Positions 26,073 through 34,793 of a stretch of DNA of 64,000 bases are shown in pieces. A program made the translations under genes and the position numbers. The notes below the pieces were generated by a model. The model saw only the letters and a program-made list of their open reading frames with translations. It was not told where the DNA came from and did not search any database. Numbering within the stretch: position 1 is the stretch's first letter; each line of letters starts with the position of its first letter. The stretch spans positions 101,942 through 165,941 of the forward strand of contig NZ_JBASBR010000013.1 in assembly GCF_049651205.1 (NCBI RefSeq). Reading direction: 5' to 3'. Origin of the DNA: Castellaniella sp049651205 (GTDB taxonomy: Bacteria; Pseudomonadota; Gammaproteobacteria; Burkholderiales; Burkholderiaceae_B).

Positions 26073-26441
26073 ATGTTTGATGTCAGTTTCAGCGAACTGA
26101 TGCTTATCGGCGTAATTGCGCTGATTGTCATCGGTCCGGAACGTCTGCCCAAGGTTGCCCGCACGCTCGGGCATCTGCTTGGCCGCGCACAGCGCTACGT
26201 CAATGAGGTCAAATCCGACATCCAGAAAGAAATGGATCTCAAAGAGATCGGCGACATCAAAAACCAGATGGAAGACGCGGCCCGATCCGTGAAATCTTCG
26301 ATGACAGCCTCGGTGGACGACATCAAATCCGCAGTTTCAGTAGACGACATCAAATCCGCAGTCAAAGAGCCTGCCGCGGCGCTAGAAGACTCCCTTGATG
26401 AGGCGCGCAAGGCGCTGGACGTAAAGAAAAAAGATGACTGA
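26073..26441 (+). CDS. tatB: Sec-independent translocase subunit TatB
   Basis: A protein of 122 residues that receives twin-arginine signal peptides with TatC. The N-terminal helix MFDVSFSELMLIGVIALIV and the GPERLPKVARTLG hinge are diagnostic of TatB. The cytoplasmic tail contains an exact nine-residue tandem repeat (SVDDIKSAV twice) from a 27-base duplication, then an Ala-rich helical end. The stop overlaps the tatC start by 8 bases. Confidence 0.97.
   Translation: MFDVSFSELMLIGVIALIVIGPERLPKVARTLGHLLGRAQRYVNEVKSDIQKEMDLKEIGDIKNQMEDAARSVKSSMTASVDDIKSAVSVDDIKSAVKEPAAALEDSLDEARKALDVKKKDD
26310..26363 (+). repeat. 27-bp tandem duplication inside tatB
   Basis: Two copies (26310-26336 and 26337-26363) encode the same nine residues, SVDDIKSAV, and differ only at a few synonymous positions. 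The block is in frame and lengthens the tail helix of TatB. Confidence 0.85.
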
Positions 26442-27318
26442 CGCCAACGACGCGTCCTCGCAGGACACCTTTATCTCGCACCTGATGGAGTTGCGCAACC
26501 GCCTGTTGCGTGCCGTGATGGTTGTACTGGCTATTTTTGTGGTGCTGTTTCTTTATCCCGGCCCCTCAGTCCTTTACGACTTTCTCGCCCAACCCATGTT
26601 GGCATCCCTGCCACAAGGCACCCGAATGATCGCCACGGGCGTGATCACACCGTTTATGGTACCCATCAAAGTGGCCCTGCTGGCCGCCTTTGTGCTGGCG
26701 CTACCATACGTGCTGTACCAGGCGTGGGCCTTTGTGGCGCCGGGCCTATACCGGCACGAGCAACGCCTGGCGCTGCCACTGATCATTTCCAGCACCTTTC
26801 TATTTTTGCTGGGTATGGCGTTTTGCTATTTTGTCGTGTTTCACACGGTCTTCAGCTTTATCGCACACTTTGCACCACAATCGATCACCCCAGCACCTGA
26901 CATTGAGGCCTACGTCAATTTTGTACTGACGATGTTCATGGCCTTTGGGGTCACCTTCGAGGTGCCGGTGGCAGTGGTGTTGCTGGTTAAAACCGGTATG
27001 GTTACCGTCAAAAAGCTGCGCGAGATCCGCGGCTACGTGGTGGTGGGCGCCTTTGTGCTGGCCGCTGTGGTCACGCCGCCGGACATCCTTAGCCAGCTGC
27101 TGCTGGCCACCCCACTGTGCCTGCTCTACGAGATCGGTATCCTGGCCGGTGCGGCCATCGAGAGAAGCAAGACAGCCTCAGACCCCGCCGACGACGCCGA
27201 TGCAGTCACCCGGCACGCCGACACACCCGAGCCCTCTGTCGACGAAAACTCATCTGACGACGAAGTGTCTGACCTGAAAGGCTCGCCAGACGACCAGACC
27301 CCCGACAATAAAGTCTAA
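26434..27318 (+). CDS. tatC: Sec-independent translocase subunit TatC
   Basis: A six-helix inner-membrane protein of 294 residues. SQDTFISHLMELRNRLLRA is the conserved N-terminus that meets the twin-arginine signal, and FVAPGLYRHEQRLALP and YVNFVLTMFMAFGVTFEVP are family blocks. The C-terminal 45 residues are strongly acidic and disordered-looking (many Asp, Ser and Pro), longer than in E. coli TatC. Confidence 0.96.
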   Translation: MTDANDASSQDTFISHLMELRNRLLRAVMVVLAIFVVLFLYPGPSVLYDFLAQPMLASLPQGTRMIATGVITPFMVPIKVALLAAFVLALPYVLYQAWAFVAPGLYRHEQRLALPLIISSTFLFLLGMAFCYFVVFHTVFSFIAHFAPQSITPAPDIEAYVNFVLTMFMAFGVTFEVPVAVVLLVKTGMVTVKKLREIRGYVVVGAFVLAAVVTPPDILSQLLLATPLCLLYEIGILAGAAIERSKTASDPADDADAVTRHADTPEPSVDENSSDDEVSDLKGSPDDQTPDNKV

Positions 27319-27346
27319 GCCCAGGCCTCTACCAGGACCTTGGCAA

Positions 27347-29356
27347 TCAGGGCGAGGCAAGCACCTCGTCCTGAACCGCCAAAAAGGCCTCAGCCTTTTT
27401 AAAGCCCACCACGCGCGCCTCAGGCAATAACATGCCACGGCGGTCAAAAAACAAGATGCCCGGCGGCCCAAACAGATTGAATCGCGCCAGCAAGGCACGG
27501 TCTTCCGGGGTCATCCGGGTAACATCTGCCTGCAGCAGCAGCATTTGATCCATCCGTGATGACACCTGCTGGTTGCTGAAGGTAAATTTCTCCATTTCCA
27601 GGCAAGAGACACACCAGTCGGCGTAAAAATCCAGCATCACTGGCTGGTGCGTCGTGGCCAGGATTGCATCCAGTTGGGCCACAGAGTTTACCGGGGCGAA
27701 TCGTGCACGGATAGCTTGCGGGCTGGCAGGCACGGTACCACCGGCCATAGCTGCTGTACGGCCAGTAAACGGCTCTAGGGGGCGCAGCATATCCTGGCCA
27801 CCCGCCAGCAACCCCACGCCCTGCGCAAGGCCCCACAGCCCTATCAGCAAGGCAAGGGCACGTACCAGCAAGCGCAAGGGTGCATTGGTGGCTTCGACAT
27901 CAGAGGATGCGGATACCCCCCACAGCAACATCGCTGCCCAAAATGCCAATACCACCCAGCCCACCACCAGCACGACACCCGGTAACAGCGGTTGCGCCAT
28001 CCACCAGGCAGTGGCCAGCAGCAAGATCCCAAAGCCCGCTTTCAGGGGATTCATCCAAGCGCCCGCCCGCGGCAGCAATGCCCCCGCACCAAAACCCACC
28101 ACCAGAAGCAGCAGACCTTCTCCCCAGGCCATGGCAAACAGGGCACTACCGCCCACCACCATATCGCCGGTCTGGGAGATAAACAGCAACACCCCTGCCA
28201 GCGGCGCAGCAATGCAAGGGCCAACGATAAGAGCTGACAACATCCCCATCAGGAATACGCCACCCACCTGGCCACCTGGCAGCCTCTGTTGCCAGTTTTG
28301 GAGGCGTGACTGCAGGCCCACTGGCACCTGCAACGTAAAGACATCCAGCATGGCCAGCGCAAACAGCGCCAGCAACACCGCAAACGTGCCCAGAACCCAG
28401 GGCGATTGCAGCCATGCAGCCATCCCCGCGCCCAACAACCCGGCGGCGATCCCCAATGCCGTGTAGATAAGTGACATGCCCAGGACATAGACAGCCGCCA
28501 GGCCCAGGCCACGGGCACGACTCGTGGTGCCTGGGGCGGATCCGGCAATGATCGCCAGCAAAATAGGCACCATGGGCAGCACGCAGGGCGTGAACGACAG
28601 GAGAATCCCCAAGAGAAAGCTCAGGCCAAGGATCTGCCACAGAGGGGCATGCTGCAGCCAAGCCGCCATACCGGTATCACCCAGATCCAGCACGCTGCCG
28701 CCGGATGCCGGCTGGTTGCTGGCGGCAGTATTAACACCGCTGGTAATAGTGCCCTGCGTGCCCCCCGCAGCGCTTTGACCGGTTTGTGCAGCAGGAGAGA
28801 CCTCATCCTGAGGCGCAGGTACTTGGCTGCGCACCTGAGTGCCCTGTGCCGCATAGCCCTGAGCATTAGCCAGCAACTGAAAGGTTTGCGTCATCGGCGG
28901 ATAGCAAAGCCCCGCATCGGCACAACCCTGCCCCGTCACAGTGACCGTCAGCGGCCCACTCGCACCTGCCTGCAGCGGTGCCCGCAGCGTCACCTGCTGG
29001 TGATACACCTCCATGTTCCGCTCGAAGGTGGGATCATATTTGACTTGGCCATGGGGCAACCGCAACGTCCCGGGCCAGATCGGCCGGCGCGTTTCCATCT
29101 CTGGTGGAGTGAGGGTAGAACGTCGATACAGCAGCAGCTGACCTTGCGCATCCTCAATCTGTACCTCGAAGCGCTCTTGGTACATGTAATAGTGCGGCGC
29201 TATTTGGTAATGGATGTCGAGTGTCAGGGGATCGGGCTGCGCCACCGTGCTGATAAACGCAAGCTCGGGATCCAGAAAATCCTCTGCAGCCAGAGATGCG
29301 CCGGAAATACCCAGGCAACTTAAGGCAAAAAGCCACAGAACCAATAATTTCTTCAT
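27347..29356 (-). CDS. dsbD: Thiol:disulfide interchange protein DsbD
   Basis: A protein of 669 residues that carries reducing power from cytoplasmic thioredoxin to the periplasm. It has a signal peptide (to about residue 24), an N-terminal periplasmic domain with a cysteine pair in GQGCADAGLCYPP, eight membrane helices with the transport cysteines in SFTPCVLPMVP and VGPCIAAPLAG, and a C-terminal thioredoxin-like domain with WCVSC. All three cysteine pairs are present. It is convergent with tatC (28 bases apart) and sits after cutA on the same strand, as dsbD and cutA often do. Confidence 0.96.
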   Translation of the reverse strand: MKKLLVLWLFALSCLGISGASLAAEDFLDPELAFISTVAQPDPLTLDIHYQIAPHYYMYQERFEVQIEDAQGQLLLYRRSTLTPPEMETRRPIWPGTLRLPHGQVKYDPTFERNMEVYHQQVTLRAPLQAGASGPLTVTVTGQGCADAGLCYPPMTQTFQLLANAQGYAAQGTQVRSQVPAPQDEVSPAAQTGQSAAGGTQGTITSGVNTAASNQPASGGSVLDLGDTGMAAWLQHAPLWQILGLSFLLGILLSFTPCVLPMVPILLAIIAGSAPGTTSRARGLGLAAVYVLGMSLIYTALGIAAGLLGAGMAAWLQSPWVLGTFAVLLALFALAMLDVFTLQVPVGLQSRLQNWQQRLPGGQVGGVFLMGMLSALIVGPCIAAPLAGVLLFISQTGDMVVGGSALFAMAWGEGLLLLVVGFGAGALLPRAGAWMNPLKAGFGILLLATAWWMAQPLLPGVVLVVGWVVLAFWAAMLLWGVSASSDVEATNAPLRLLVRALALLIGLWGLAQGVGLLAGGQDMLRPLEPFTGRTAAMAGGTVPASPQAIRARFAPVNSVAQLDAILATTHQPVMLDFYADWCVSCLEMEKFTFSNQQVSSRMDQMLLLQADVTRMTPEDRALLARFNLFGPPGILFFDRRGMLLPEARVVGFKKAEAFLAVQDEVLASP

Positions 29357-29432
29357 CTAACCTTCTCGGCATGACAATACTGCCTGCCAGGGCAGCGGCG
29401 CCGGCAAAACAGGGGTGAATCGAATCCCGACA

Positions 29433-29840
29433 CTATGCAGGCCGATGCACGGCTTCTTGCACCCAGCTCAGATAAGCGGCACTTCCTGCAGGCACCCCCA
29501 ACACCAGAAACTCGGGGACGTCATACGGATGTAGGGTGCATAGGCGCTGATACAGGGCCGGCAGCACGGCTGCAGTGGTTTTCAAGCTCAAGGGGATTTC
29601 CTCGCCGCCCTCAAGTTTGCCCTGCCACAGATACATCGACGTAACGACAGCCCCCACCTGCGCACAAGCCACCAGCGATTCTTCGACCAGTACATGAGCA
29701 ATGCGCTTGGCCAGCATGAGATCAGGCACTGTCGTACACACCACCACCACGTCTTCTGGCGTACCTGTCTGCTGTACAAGGCCCTGCCAGACCCGTGTGG
29801 CAGAGGGCAGCCCAGGGGCAAAATCGTCGGGCGTTGGCAT
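29433..29840 (-). CDS. cutA: Divalent-cation tolerance protein CutA
   Basis: A small trimeric cytoplasmic protein of 135 residues. The core VVVVCTTVPDLMLAKRIAHVL, LVACAQVGAVVTSMYLWQGKL and EEIPLSLKTT is diagnostic. I take the ATG at 29840, preceded by AGGGGATGTG; a longer frame would run into the terminator of the ribosomal cluster. The biochemical role of CutA is not settled. The N-terminal ~20 residues before the core are a variable tail. Confidence 0.92.
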   Translation of the reverse strand: MPTPDDFAPGLPSATRVWQGLVQQTGTPEDVVVVCTTVPDLMLAKRIAHVLVEESLVACAQVGAVVTSMYLWQGKLEGGEEIPLSLKTTAAVLPALYQRLCTLHPYDVPEFLVLGVPAGSAAYLSWVQEAVHRPA

Positions 29841-29877
29841 CACATCCCCTGAGGATAAAAACCTATTGATTCTACAT

Positions 29878-29914
29878 AAAAACAGGGCCCGAAGCTGTAT
29901 CGCTTCGGGCCCTG
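29878..29914 (-). terminator. Rho-independent terminator of the alpha operon
   Basis: A 13-bp perfect stem (CAGGGCCCGAAGC with its complement) with a 6-base loop lies 39 bases after the rplQ stop. On the minus strand it is followed by TTTTT. No T-run follows on the plus strand, so it acts in the ribosomal direction. Confidence 0.9.
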
Positions 29915-29952
29915 CCTGTTTGAGCGTGCCGACTGGCTGGCAGCTGCGGCGA

Positions 29953-30333
29953 TTATTCGGCGGCCGCTTCTGCCTCGGGGCGGTCGACAAGCTCCATGTA
30001 GGCCATGGGGGCGTTGTCGCCCTGACGGAAGCCCATCTTCAGGACACGGGTGTAGCCACCATTGCGCGCAGCAAAGCGGGGGCCAATGTCGTTGAACAGC
30101 TTGGTCACAGCGTCGCGATCACGCAAGCGGGCAAATGCCAGGCGGCGGTTGGCCAGCGTGGGGTTCTTGCCCAGAGTGATCAGGGGCTCGACGACGCGGC
30201 GCAATTCTTTGGCCTTGGGCAGCGTGGTCTTGATGGCTTCGTGGGTAAGCAGCGACACAGCCATGTTGCGGAACATGGCCAGACGGTGGCTGCTGGTGCG
30301 ATTGAGTTTACGGAGGCCAGAACGATGGCGCAT
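29953..30333 (-). CDS. rplQ: 50S ribosomal protein L17
   Basis: A 126-residue protein of the large subunit, sited near the exit tunnel. MRHRSGLRKLNRTSSHRLAM and LLTHEAIKTTLPKAKELRRV are the family signature. The tail ends in EAEAAAE. It is the last gene of the supercluster, 137 bases after rpoA and just before the terminator. Confidence 0.97.
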   Translation of the reverse strand: MRHRSGLRKLNRTSSHRLAMFRNMAVSLLTHEAIKTTLPKAKELRRVVEPLITLGKNPTLANRRLAFARLRDRDAVTKLFNDIGPRFAARNGGYTRVLKMGFRQGDNAPMAYMELVDRPEAEAAAE

Positions 30334-30404
30334 TTTGATTTCCTTGAATCTAAGACCCGGATCTTCTATCGCTGAACGCGCGGCCCGGGTGGGTGGTTAA
30401 GCAT

Positions 30405-30457
30405 CTGCCAGCGGTGCTGGCAGGCGCGAAATTTTAGCACGGCGCAAACTATGCGCC
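30405..30457 (-). other. Two hairpins between rpoA and rplQ
   Basis: One stem is CTGCCAGC/GCTGGCAG with a 3-base loop (30405-30423); the other is GGCGCA/TGCGCC (30441-30457), followed on the minus strand by an A/T-rich stretch. They lie in the 137-base rpoA-rplQ gap and may attenuate or process the transcript. Confidence 0.45.
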
Positions 30458-30470
30458 GGGCCAAAATGAT

Positions 30471-31469
30471 TTAGGGGCGCTCGAGGCCGACGGGTGGCCA
30501 GTTTTCGAGCTTCATACCCAAGGTAAGGCCACGTGCAGCCAGCACTTCCTTGATCTCGTTGAGCGACTTGCGACCCAGGTTCGGCGTCTTGAGCAGCTCG
30601 TTTTCGGTGCGCTGGATGAGGTCGCCGATGTAGTAGATATTTTCGGCTTTCAGGCAGTTGGCCGAGCGTACGGTGAGCTCGAGATCATCAACCGGGCGCA
30701 GCAGCACGGGATCGATCGGCGCAGACTGGCCGGCCATCGGCATGCTGGTGGTGAGCTGGCCAGCATCTTTATCGGCCAGGGACACAAACACAGACACCTG
30801 ATCCATAAGGATGCGGGCAGACTGGCGAACAGCTTCTTCGGGGCTGATGACACCGTTGGTCAGCACATCCAGCACCAGCTTGTCGAGGTCGGTGCGCTGC
30901 TCAACGCGCGCATTTTCAACGGCGTAGCTGACACGGCTCACGGGGCTGTAAGAGGCATCCAGAACAATCTGGCCAATGGTGGCCGAACGATCATCCACCA
31001 ATGCCCGCACGTTGCCGGGCACATAACCACGGCCTTGCTCAACCTTGATTTGCATTTCCAGCCGGCCGGTATCGGTCAGCGTGGCAATCAGGTGGTCGGG
31101 GTTGACGATTTCGACGTCGTGCGGCAAATCGATGTCGCTGGCGCGGACTTCGCCCGGGCCTTGCTTGTTGAGCTGAAGGGTGACTTCTTCGCGATTGTGC
31201 AGCTTGAACACTACACCCTTGAGGTTGAGCAGAATATCAACCACGTCCTCACGGACACCGGTGACGGTGGAATACTCGTGCACCACGCCACTGATCTGAA
31301 CTTCGGTGGGCGCATAGCCTGTCATGGAGGACAGCAAAATGCGACGCAGTGCATTGCCCAGCGTGTGGCCATAGCCGCGCTCGAATGGCTCCATGATGAC
31401 TTTGGCGTGATTCGCGCCCAGGGACTCGACCGTAATAGTGCGAGGTTTCAGAAATGCTTGCGAAGACAT
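30471..31469 (-). CDS. rpoA: RNA polymerase alpha subunit
   Basis: A protein of 332 residues. The N-terminal assembly domain (EPFERGYGHTLGNALRRILL) is followed by a linker and the C-terminal DNA- and activator-binding domain (LLRPVDDLELTVRSANCLKAE, LGRKSLNEIKEVLAARGL). Length and motifs are those of Bordetella-type alpha. It lies in the usual rpsD-rpoA-rplQ order, but with an unusually long 181-base structured spacer after rpsD. Confidence 0.98.
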   Translation of the reverse strand: MSSQAFLKPRTITVESLGANHAKVIMEPFERGYGHTLGNALRRILLSSMTGYAPTEVQISGVVHEYSTVTGVREDVVDILLNLKGVVFKLHNREEVTLQLNKQGPGEVRASDIDLPHDVEIVNPDHLIATLTDTGRLEMQIKVEQGRGYVPGNVRALVDDRSATIGQIVLDASYSPVSRVSYAVENARVEQRTDLDKLVLDVLTNGVISPEEAVRQSARILMDQVSVFVSLADKDAGQLTTSMPMAGQSAPIDPVLLRPVDDLELTVRSANCLKAENIYYIGDLIQRTENELLKTPNLGRKSLNEIKEVLAARGLTLGMKLENWPPVGLERP

Positions 31470-31554
31470 AGAGGTTCCTTTTCAATACCCTCGGTTCGTT
31501 ACACCGATAAGGCTGACGGAAAAACACCCCGGCAACACCGCCGGAACAAGACCA

Positions 31555-31642
31555 CAGCCCACACCAGGTAAATACCTGAAGTGGGCTGGGTGCGCAGTAC
31601 CCGGACGATGCCCGGGCTCTGCGGGGTGGCGTATGGCCACCC
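31555..31642 (-). other. Structured spacer between rpsD and rpoA
   Basis: The 181-base spacer holds CAGCCCAC/GTGGGCTG (31555-31588) with an inner AGGTA/TACCT stem, and GGGTGGC/GCCACCC (31624-31642). Neither is followed by a clear T-tract on the minus strand. They could modulate the ratio of S4 to alpha subunit. Confidence 0.5.
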
Positions 31643-31650
31643 AGAAGCTA

Positions 31651-32274
31651 TCAACGTGAGTAGAGCTCGACGACCATCGATTCGTTGATGTCGTGTGCGA
31701 CGTCAACGCGATCAGGCGCCTGCTTGTAGATGCCGGACAACTTGCCGGAATCTACCTCAACCCACTGAGGCAAACCGTTGCCGCTGGCGAGGTCGAAGGC
31801 TTCTTTGATGCGATTTTGGCTTTTTGCCTTTTCGCGAATCGACACGACGTCGCCGGCCTTGACCAACATCGAAGCGATATCAGCAGTGTGGCCATTGAGC
31901 TCGATGGCACGGTGGTTGACCAGCTGACGCGCTTCGGCGCGGGTAGAGCCAAAGCCCATGCGATACACCACGTTATCCAGACGCGATTCGAGCAGCTGGA
32001 TCAGGGTTTCGCCGGTGTTGCCATGACGGCGCTCGGCTTCTTCGAAGTAGCGGCGGAATTGCTTTTCGAGCACACCGTACATACGCTTGAGTTTCTGTTT
32101 CTCACGCAGCTGCAGACCGAAATCGGAGGTGCGGGAACCTGAAGTGCGGCCATGCTGACCGGGCTTGGATTCAAGTTTGCACTTGGAATCCAGCGAGCGG
32201 CGGGCGCTTTTCAGGAACAGATCGGTACCCTCGCGACGCGAGAGCTTGCATTTGGGTCCAGTATAACGAGCCAA
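31651..32274 (-). CDS. rpsD: 30S ribosomal protein S4 (TTG start)
   Basis: A protein of 207 residues, an assembly initiator of the small subunit; in E. coli it also represses translation of the alpha operon. The normal N-terminus MARYTGPKCKLSRREGTDL is reached only from a TTG codon at 32274. AAGGGG stands six bases before that codon, and the only longer in-frame choice would add unrelated residues from rpsK. The S4 domain (LESRLDNVVYRMGFGSTRAEARQLVNH) is complete. Confidence 0.95.
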   Translation of the reverse strand: MARYTGPKCKLSRREGTDLFLKSARRSLDSKCKLESKPGQHGRTSGSRTSDFGLQLREKQKLKRMYGVLEKQFRRYFEEAERRHGNTGETLIQLLESRLDNVVYRMGFGSTRAEARQLVNHRAIELNGHTADIASMLVKAGDVVSIREKAKSQNRIKEAFDLASGNGLPQWVEVDSGKLSGIYKQAPDRVDVAHDINESMVVELYSR

Positions 32275-32284
32275 GATGTTCCCC

Positions 32285-32683
32285 TTAGATACGACGACGC
32301 TTGGGCGGACGGCAGCCGTTATGCGGCACCGGCGTGATATCGGAAATGCTGGAGATGCGGATCCCCAAGGCATTCAGGGCACGCACAGAAGACTCGCGGC
32401 CCGGACCGGGGCCCTTGATGCGGACTTCGAGCGTCTTGATGCCGTATTCCTGGGCCACGCGGCCAGCGGACTCGGCAGCAACCTGAGCGGCAAAAGGAGT
32501 GGATTTACGTGAACCCTTGAACCCTGCGCCACCCGATGTCGCCCACGACAGGGCATTGCCCTGACGATCGGTGATGGTGATGATGGTGTTGTTGAACGAC
32601 GCGTGGACGTGTGCAATCCCGTCAGCGACGTTCTTTTTGACTTTCTTGCGGACACGAGTGCCGCCGGCTTGTGCTTTGGCCAT
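32285..32683 (-). CDS. rpsK: 30S ribosomal protein S11
   Basis: A 132-residue protein of the platform of the small subunit. NTIITITDRQGNALSWATSGG and the basic tail HNGCRPPKRRRI are diagnostic. It stands 10 bases before rpsD and 12 bases after rpsM, in standard alpha-operon order. Confidence 0.98.
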   Translation of the reverse strand: MAKAQAGGTRVRKKVKKNVADGIAHVHASFNNTIITITDRQGNALSWATSGGAGFKGSRKSTPFAAQVAAESAGRVAQEYGIKTLEVRIKGPGPGRESSVRALNALGIRISSISDITPVPHNGCRPPKRRRI

Positions 32684-32695
32684 ATTGGTTCCTTG

Positions 32696-33061
32696 TTATT
32701 TCTTCAGGGACGCAGCGGCGCGACGCGGGCCCTTACGGGTGCGTGCGTTGGTGCGGGTACGCTGACCGCGAACCGGCAGACCGCGCTTGTGGCGCATGCC
32801 ACGATACGTACCAAGGTCGATCAGGCGCTTGATCGACAGCTGAACCTCGCGACGCAGATCCCCTTCAACGGTGAAGGAGTGAACCTGCTCGCGAACTTTC
32901 TCAAGTTCAGCATCGGTCAGATCTTTGATCTTTTTGGAATATTCGATACCGGTGGCTTCGCAAATTTTGCGGGCACGTGTGCGTCCGATACCAAAAATTG
33001 CGGTCAAGCCGATCTCGGCGTGTTGATGCGGCGGAATATTAATGCCAGCAATACGGGCCAT
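32696..33061 (-). CDS. rpsM: 30S ribosomal protein S13
   Basis: A 121-residue protein of the small-subunit head, contacting the P-site tRNA through its C-terminal tail. MARIAGINIPPHQHAEIGL, RGMRHKRGLPVRGQRTRTNA and the Lys-rich end are typical. First alpha-operon gene after rpmJ. Confidence 0.98.
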   Translation of the reverse strand: MARIAGINIPPHQHAEIGLTAIFGIGRTRARKICEATGIEYSKKIKDLTDAELEKVREQVHSFTVEGDLRREVQLSIKRLIDLGTYRGMRHKRGLPVRGQRTRTNARTRKGPRRAAASLKK

Positions 33062-33094
33062 GACTGTTCCTCGTGAAATCCGTGGTGCCCGGCC

Positions 33095-33208
33095 TTAGCC
33101 TTGGCGTTGCTTGTGACGCGGGTCGGTGCAGATGACACGCACCACGCCGTGACGTTTAATGATTTTACAGTTGCGGCAGATCCGCTTTACCGATGCCATT
33201 ACCTTCAT
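33095..33208 (-). CDS. rpmJ: 50S ribosomal protein L36
   Basis: A 37-residue protein read by eye: MKVMASVKRICRNCKIIKRH, followed by GVVRVICTDPRHKQRQG. It has the zinc-ribbon ligands Cys-x2-Cys, Cys and His, so it is the zinc-containing C+ form. It lies between infA and rpsM, its usual place. Confidence 0.95.
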   Translation of the reverse strand: MKVMASVKRICRNCKIIKRHGVVRVICTDPRHKQRQG

Positions 33209-33236
33209 GGGATTCTCCTGGTTTTTGACCGGCCGC

Positions 33237-33455
33237 CTATTTGGAGCGGAAAACTATCCTGGCGCGCGATAAGTCATAGGGCGTGAGCTCCACTGTGACT
33301 TTATCGCCCGGAAGGATCCGGATATAGTGCATACGCATCTTGCCCGAAATATGGCCTAACACCATGTGGCCGTTTTCCAGCTTGACACGAAACGTTGCGT
33401 TGGGAAGGTTCTCGACAACCTCCCCTTGCATCTGAATAACGTCGTCCTTGGACAT
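33237..33455 (-). CDS. infA: Translation initiation factor IF-1
   Basis: A 72-residue OB-fold protein that binds the A site of the 30S subunit. The chosen ATG at 33455 gives MSKDDVIQMQGEVVENLPNA, exactly the family length; an in-frame TTG two codons upstream is unlikely. It starts six bases after the secY stop with no clear ribosome-binding site, so translation is probably coupled to secY. Confidence 0.97.
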   Translation of the reverse strand: MSKDDVIQMQGEVVENLPNATFRVKLENGHMVLGHISGKMRMHYIRILPGDKVTVELTPYDLSRARIVFRSK

Positions 33456-33461
33456 GATCAA

Positions 33462-34784
33462 TTAGCGCATTGGAAGACCCGAGCCCTTGAAGTTGGCCTT
33501 CCGGAGCAGCGAATCATACTGTTGAGACATGACGTAGGCCTGAGCCTGGGCCATGAAATCCATGGCAACAACGACAATAATCAGCAATGAAGTGCCACCG
33601 AAATAAAACGGCACGTTCCAGCGCATCTGCATGAGTTCGGGCAGCAAACAAACTAAAGTGACATAGATGGCCCCCGACAGCGTCAAGCGCATCAGGATCT
33701 TGTCGATAAAGCGGGCGGTTTGCTCGCCGGGACGGATCCCGGGCACAAAGGCACCACTTTTCTTCAGGTTGTCGGCCGTTTCGCGGCTGTTGAACACCAA
33801 GGCCGTATAGAAAAAGCAGAAGAAAATGATCAGACCAGAATACAGCGTGACATACAAGGGTTGACGAGGCGATAGCGCCGCAGCGAGATCTCCCAGCCAA
33901 CGCATATTCGGGTTGCTGGAAAACCAGCTGGTAATGGTTGCCGGCAACAGAATGATGGACGATGCGAAGATCGGCGGAATCACCCCGGACATATTGAGCT
34001 TGAGCGGCAGATGGGACGACTGCCCACCATACAGCTTGTTGCCCACCTGGCGCTTGGCGTAGTTGACCGTAATGCGGCGTTGACCGCGCTCTACATAGAC
34101 CACGAAATACGTGACTGCAACCACCAGAGCCAGAATGAATATGGCTGACAGCACTGACATGGAGTCGGTACGAACCAGATCCAGCATACCGCCCAACGCA
34201 CCCGGCAAACCTGCCACGATACCGGCGAAGATCAGCAGCGAGATGCCGTTGCCCAAACCCCGTTCGGTGATTTGCTCGCCCAACCACATCAGGAACATCG
34301 CACCCGTAACCAGCGTGACGATGGTGACGAAGCGGAACATCAGGCCGGGATCAATCACCAGCCCAGGCTGAGATTCGAGGGCGACCGAGATGCCGATGGC
34401 CTGAAACAGGGCCAGAAATACTGTGCCATACCGCGTGTACTGTGTAATCTTGCGCTGCCCGGACTGGCCTTCTTTTTTGATGGCCTCGAGCGTTGGCACC
34501 ACAACAGCCAGCAGCTGCATGATAATCGCTGCCGAGATGTACGGCATGATCCCCAGTGCAAGCACCGAGAAGCGTTCGAGGGCGCCACCGGAGAACATGT
34601 TGAACAAGCCCAGAATACCGCCCTGGTTTTGTTGAAACAGATCCGCCAGCGAATCAGGATTGATGCCCGGCACAGGGATGTGAGTCCCCATGCGATAGAC
34701 GATCATCGCCAGTACAAGGAACAGGATGCGACGTTTGAGATCGCCGTATCCCGCACTAGACTTGTGTGCCTGAGCTTTCGCCAC
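33462..34784 (-). CDS. secY: Preprotein translocase subunit SecY
   Basis: The ten-helix channel protein of the Sec translocon, 440 residues. FNMFSGGALERFSVLALGIMP forms the plug region, and GMGNGISLL-like LGNGISLLIFAGIVAGLP and PGIRPGEQTARFIDKILMRL are conserved cytosolic and membrane blocks. It lies between rplO and infA in spc-operon order. Confidence 0.98.
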   Translation of the reverse strand: MAKAQAHKSSAGYGDLKRRILFLVLAMIVYRMGTHIPVPGINPDSLADLFQQNQGGILGLFNMFSGGALERFSVLALGIMPYISAAIIMQLLAVVVPTLEAIKKEGQSGQRKITQYTRYGTVFLALFQAIGISVALESQPGLVIDPGLMFRFVTIVTLVTGAMFLMWLGEQITERGLGNGISLLIFAGIVAGLPGALGGMLDLVRTDSMSVLSAIFILALVVAVTYFVVYVERGQRRITVNYAKRQVGNKLYGGQSSHLPLKLNMSGVIPPIFASSIILLPATITSWFSSNPNMRWLGDLAAALSPRQPLYVTLYSGLIIFFCFFYTALVFNSRETADNLKKSGAFVPGIRPGEQTARFIDKILMRLTLSGAIYVTLVCLLPELMQMRWNVPFYFGGTSLLIIVVVAMDFMAQAQAYVMSQQYDSLLRKANFKGSGLPMR

Positions 34785-34793
34785 TGCTGCCCC

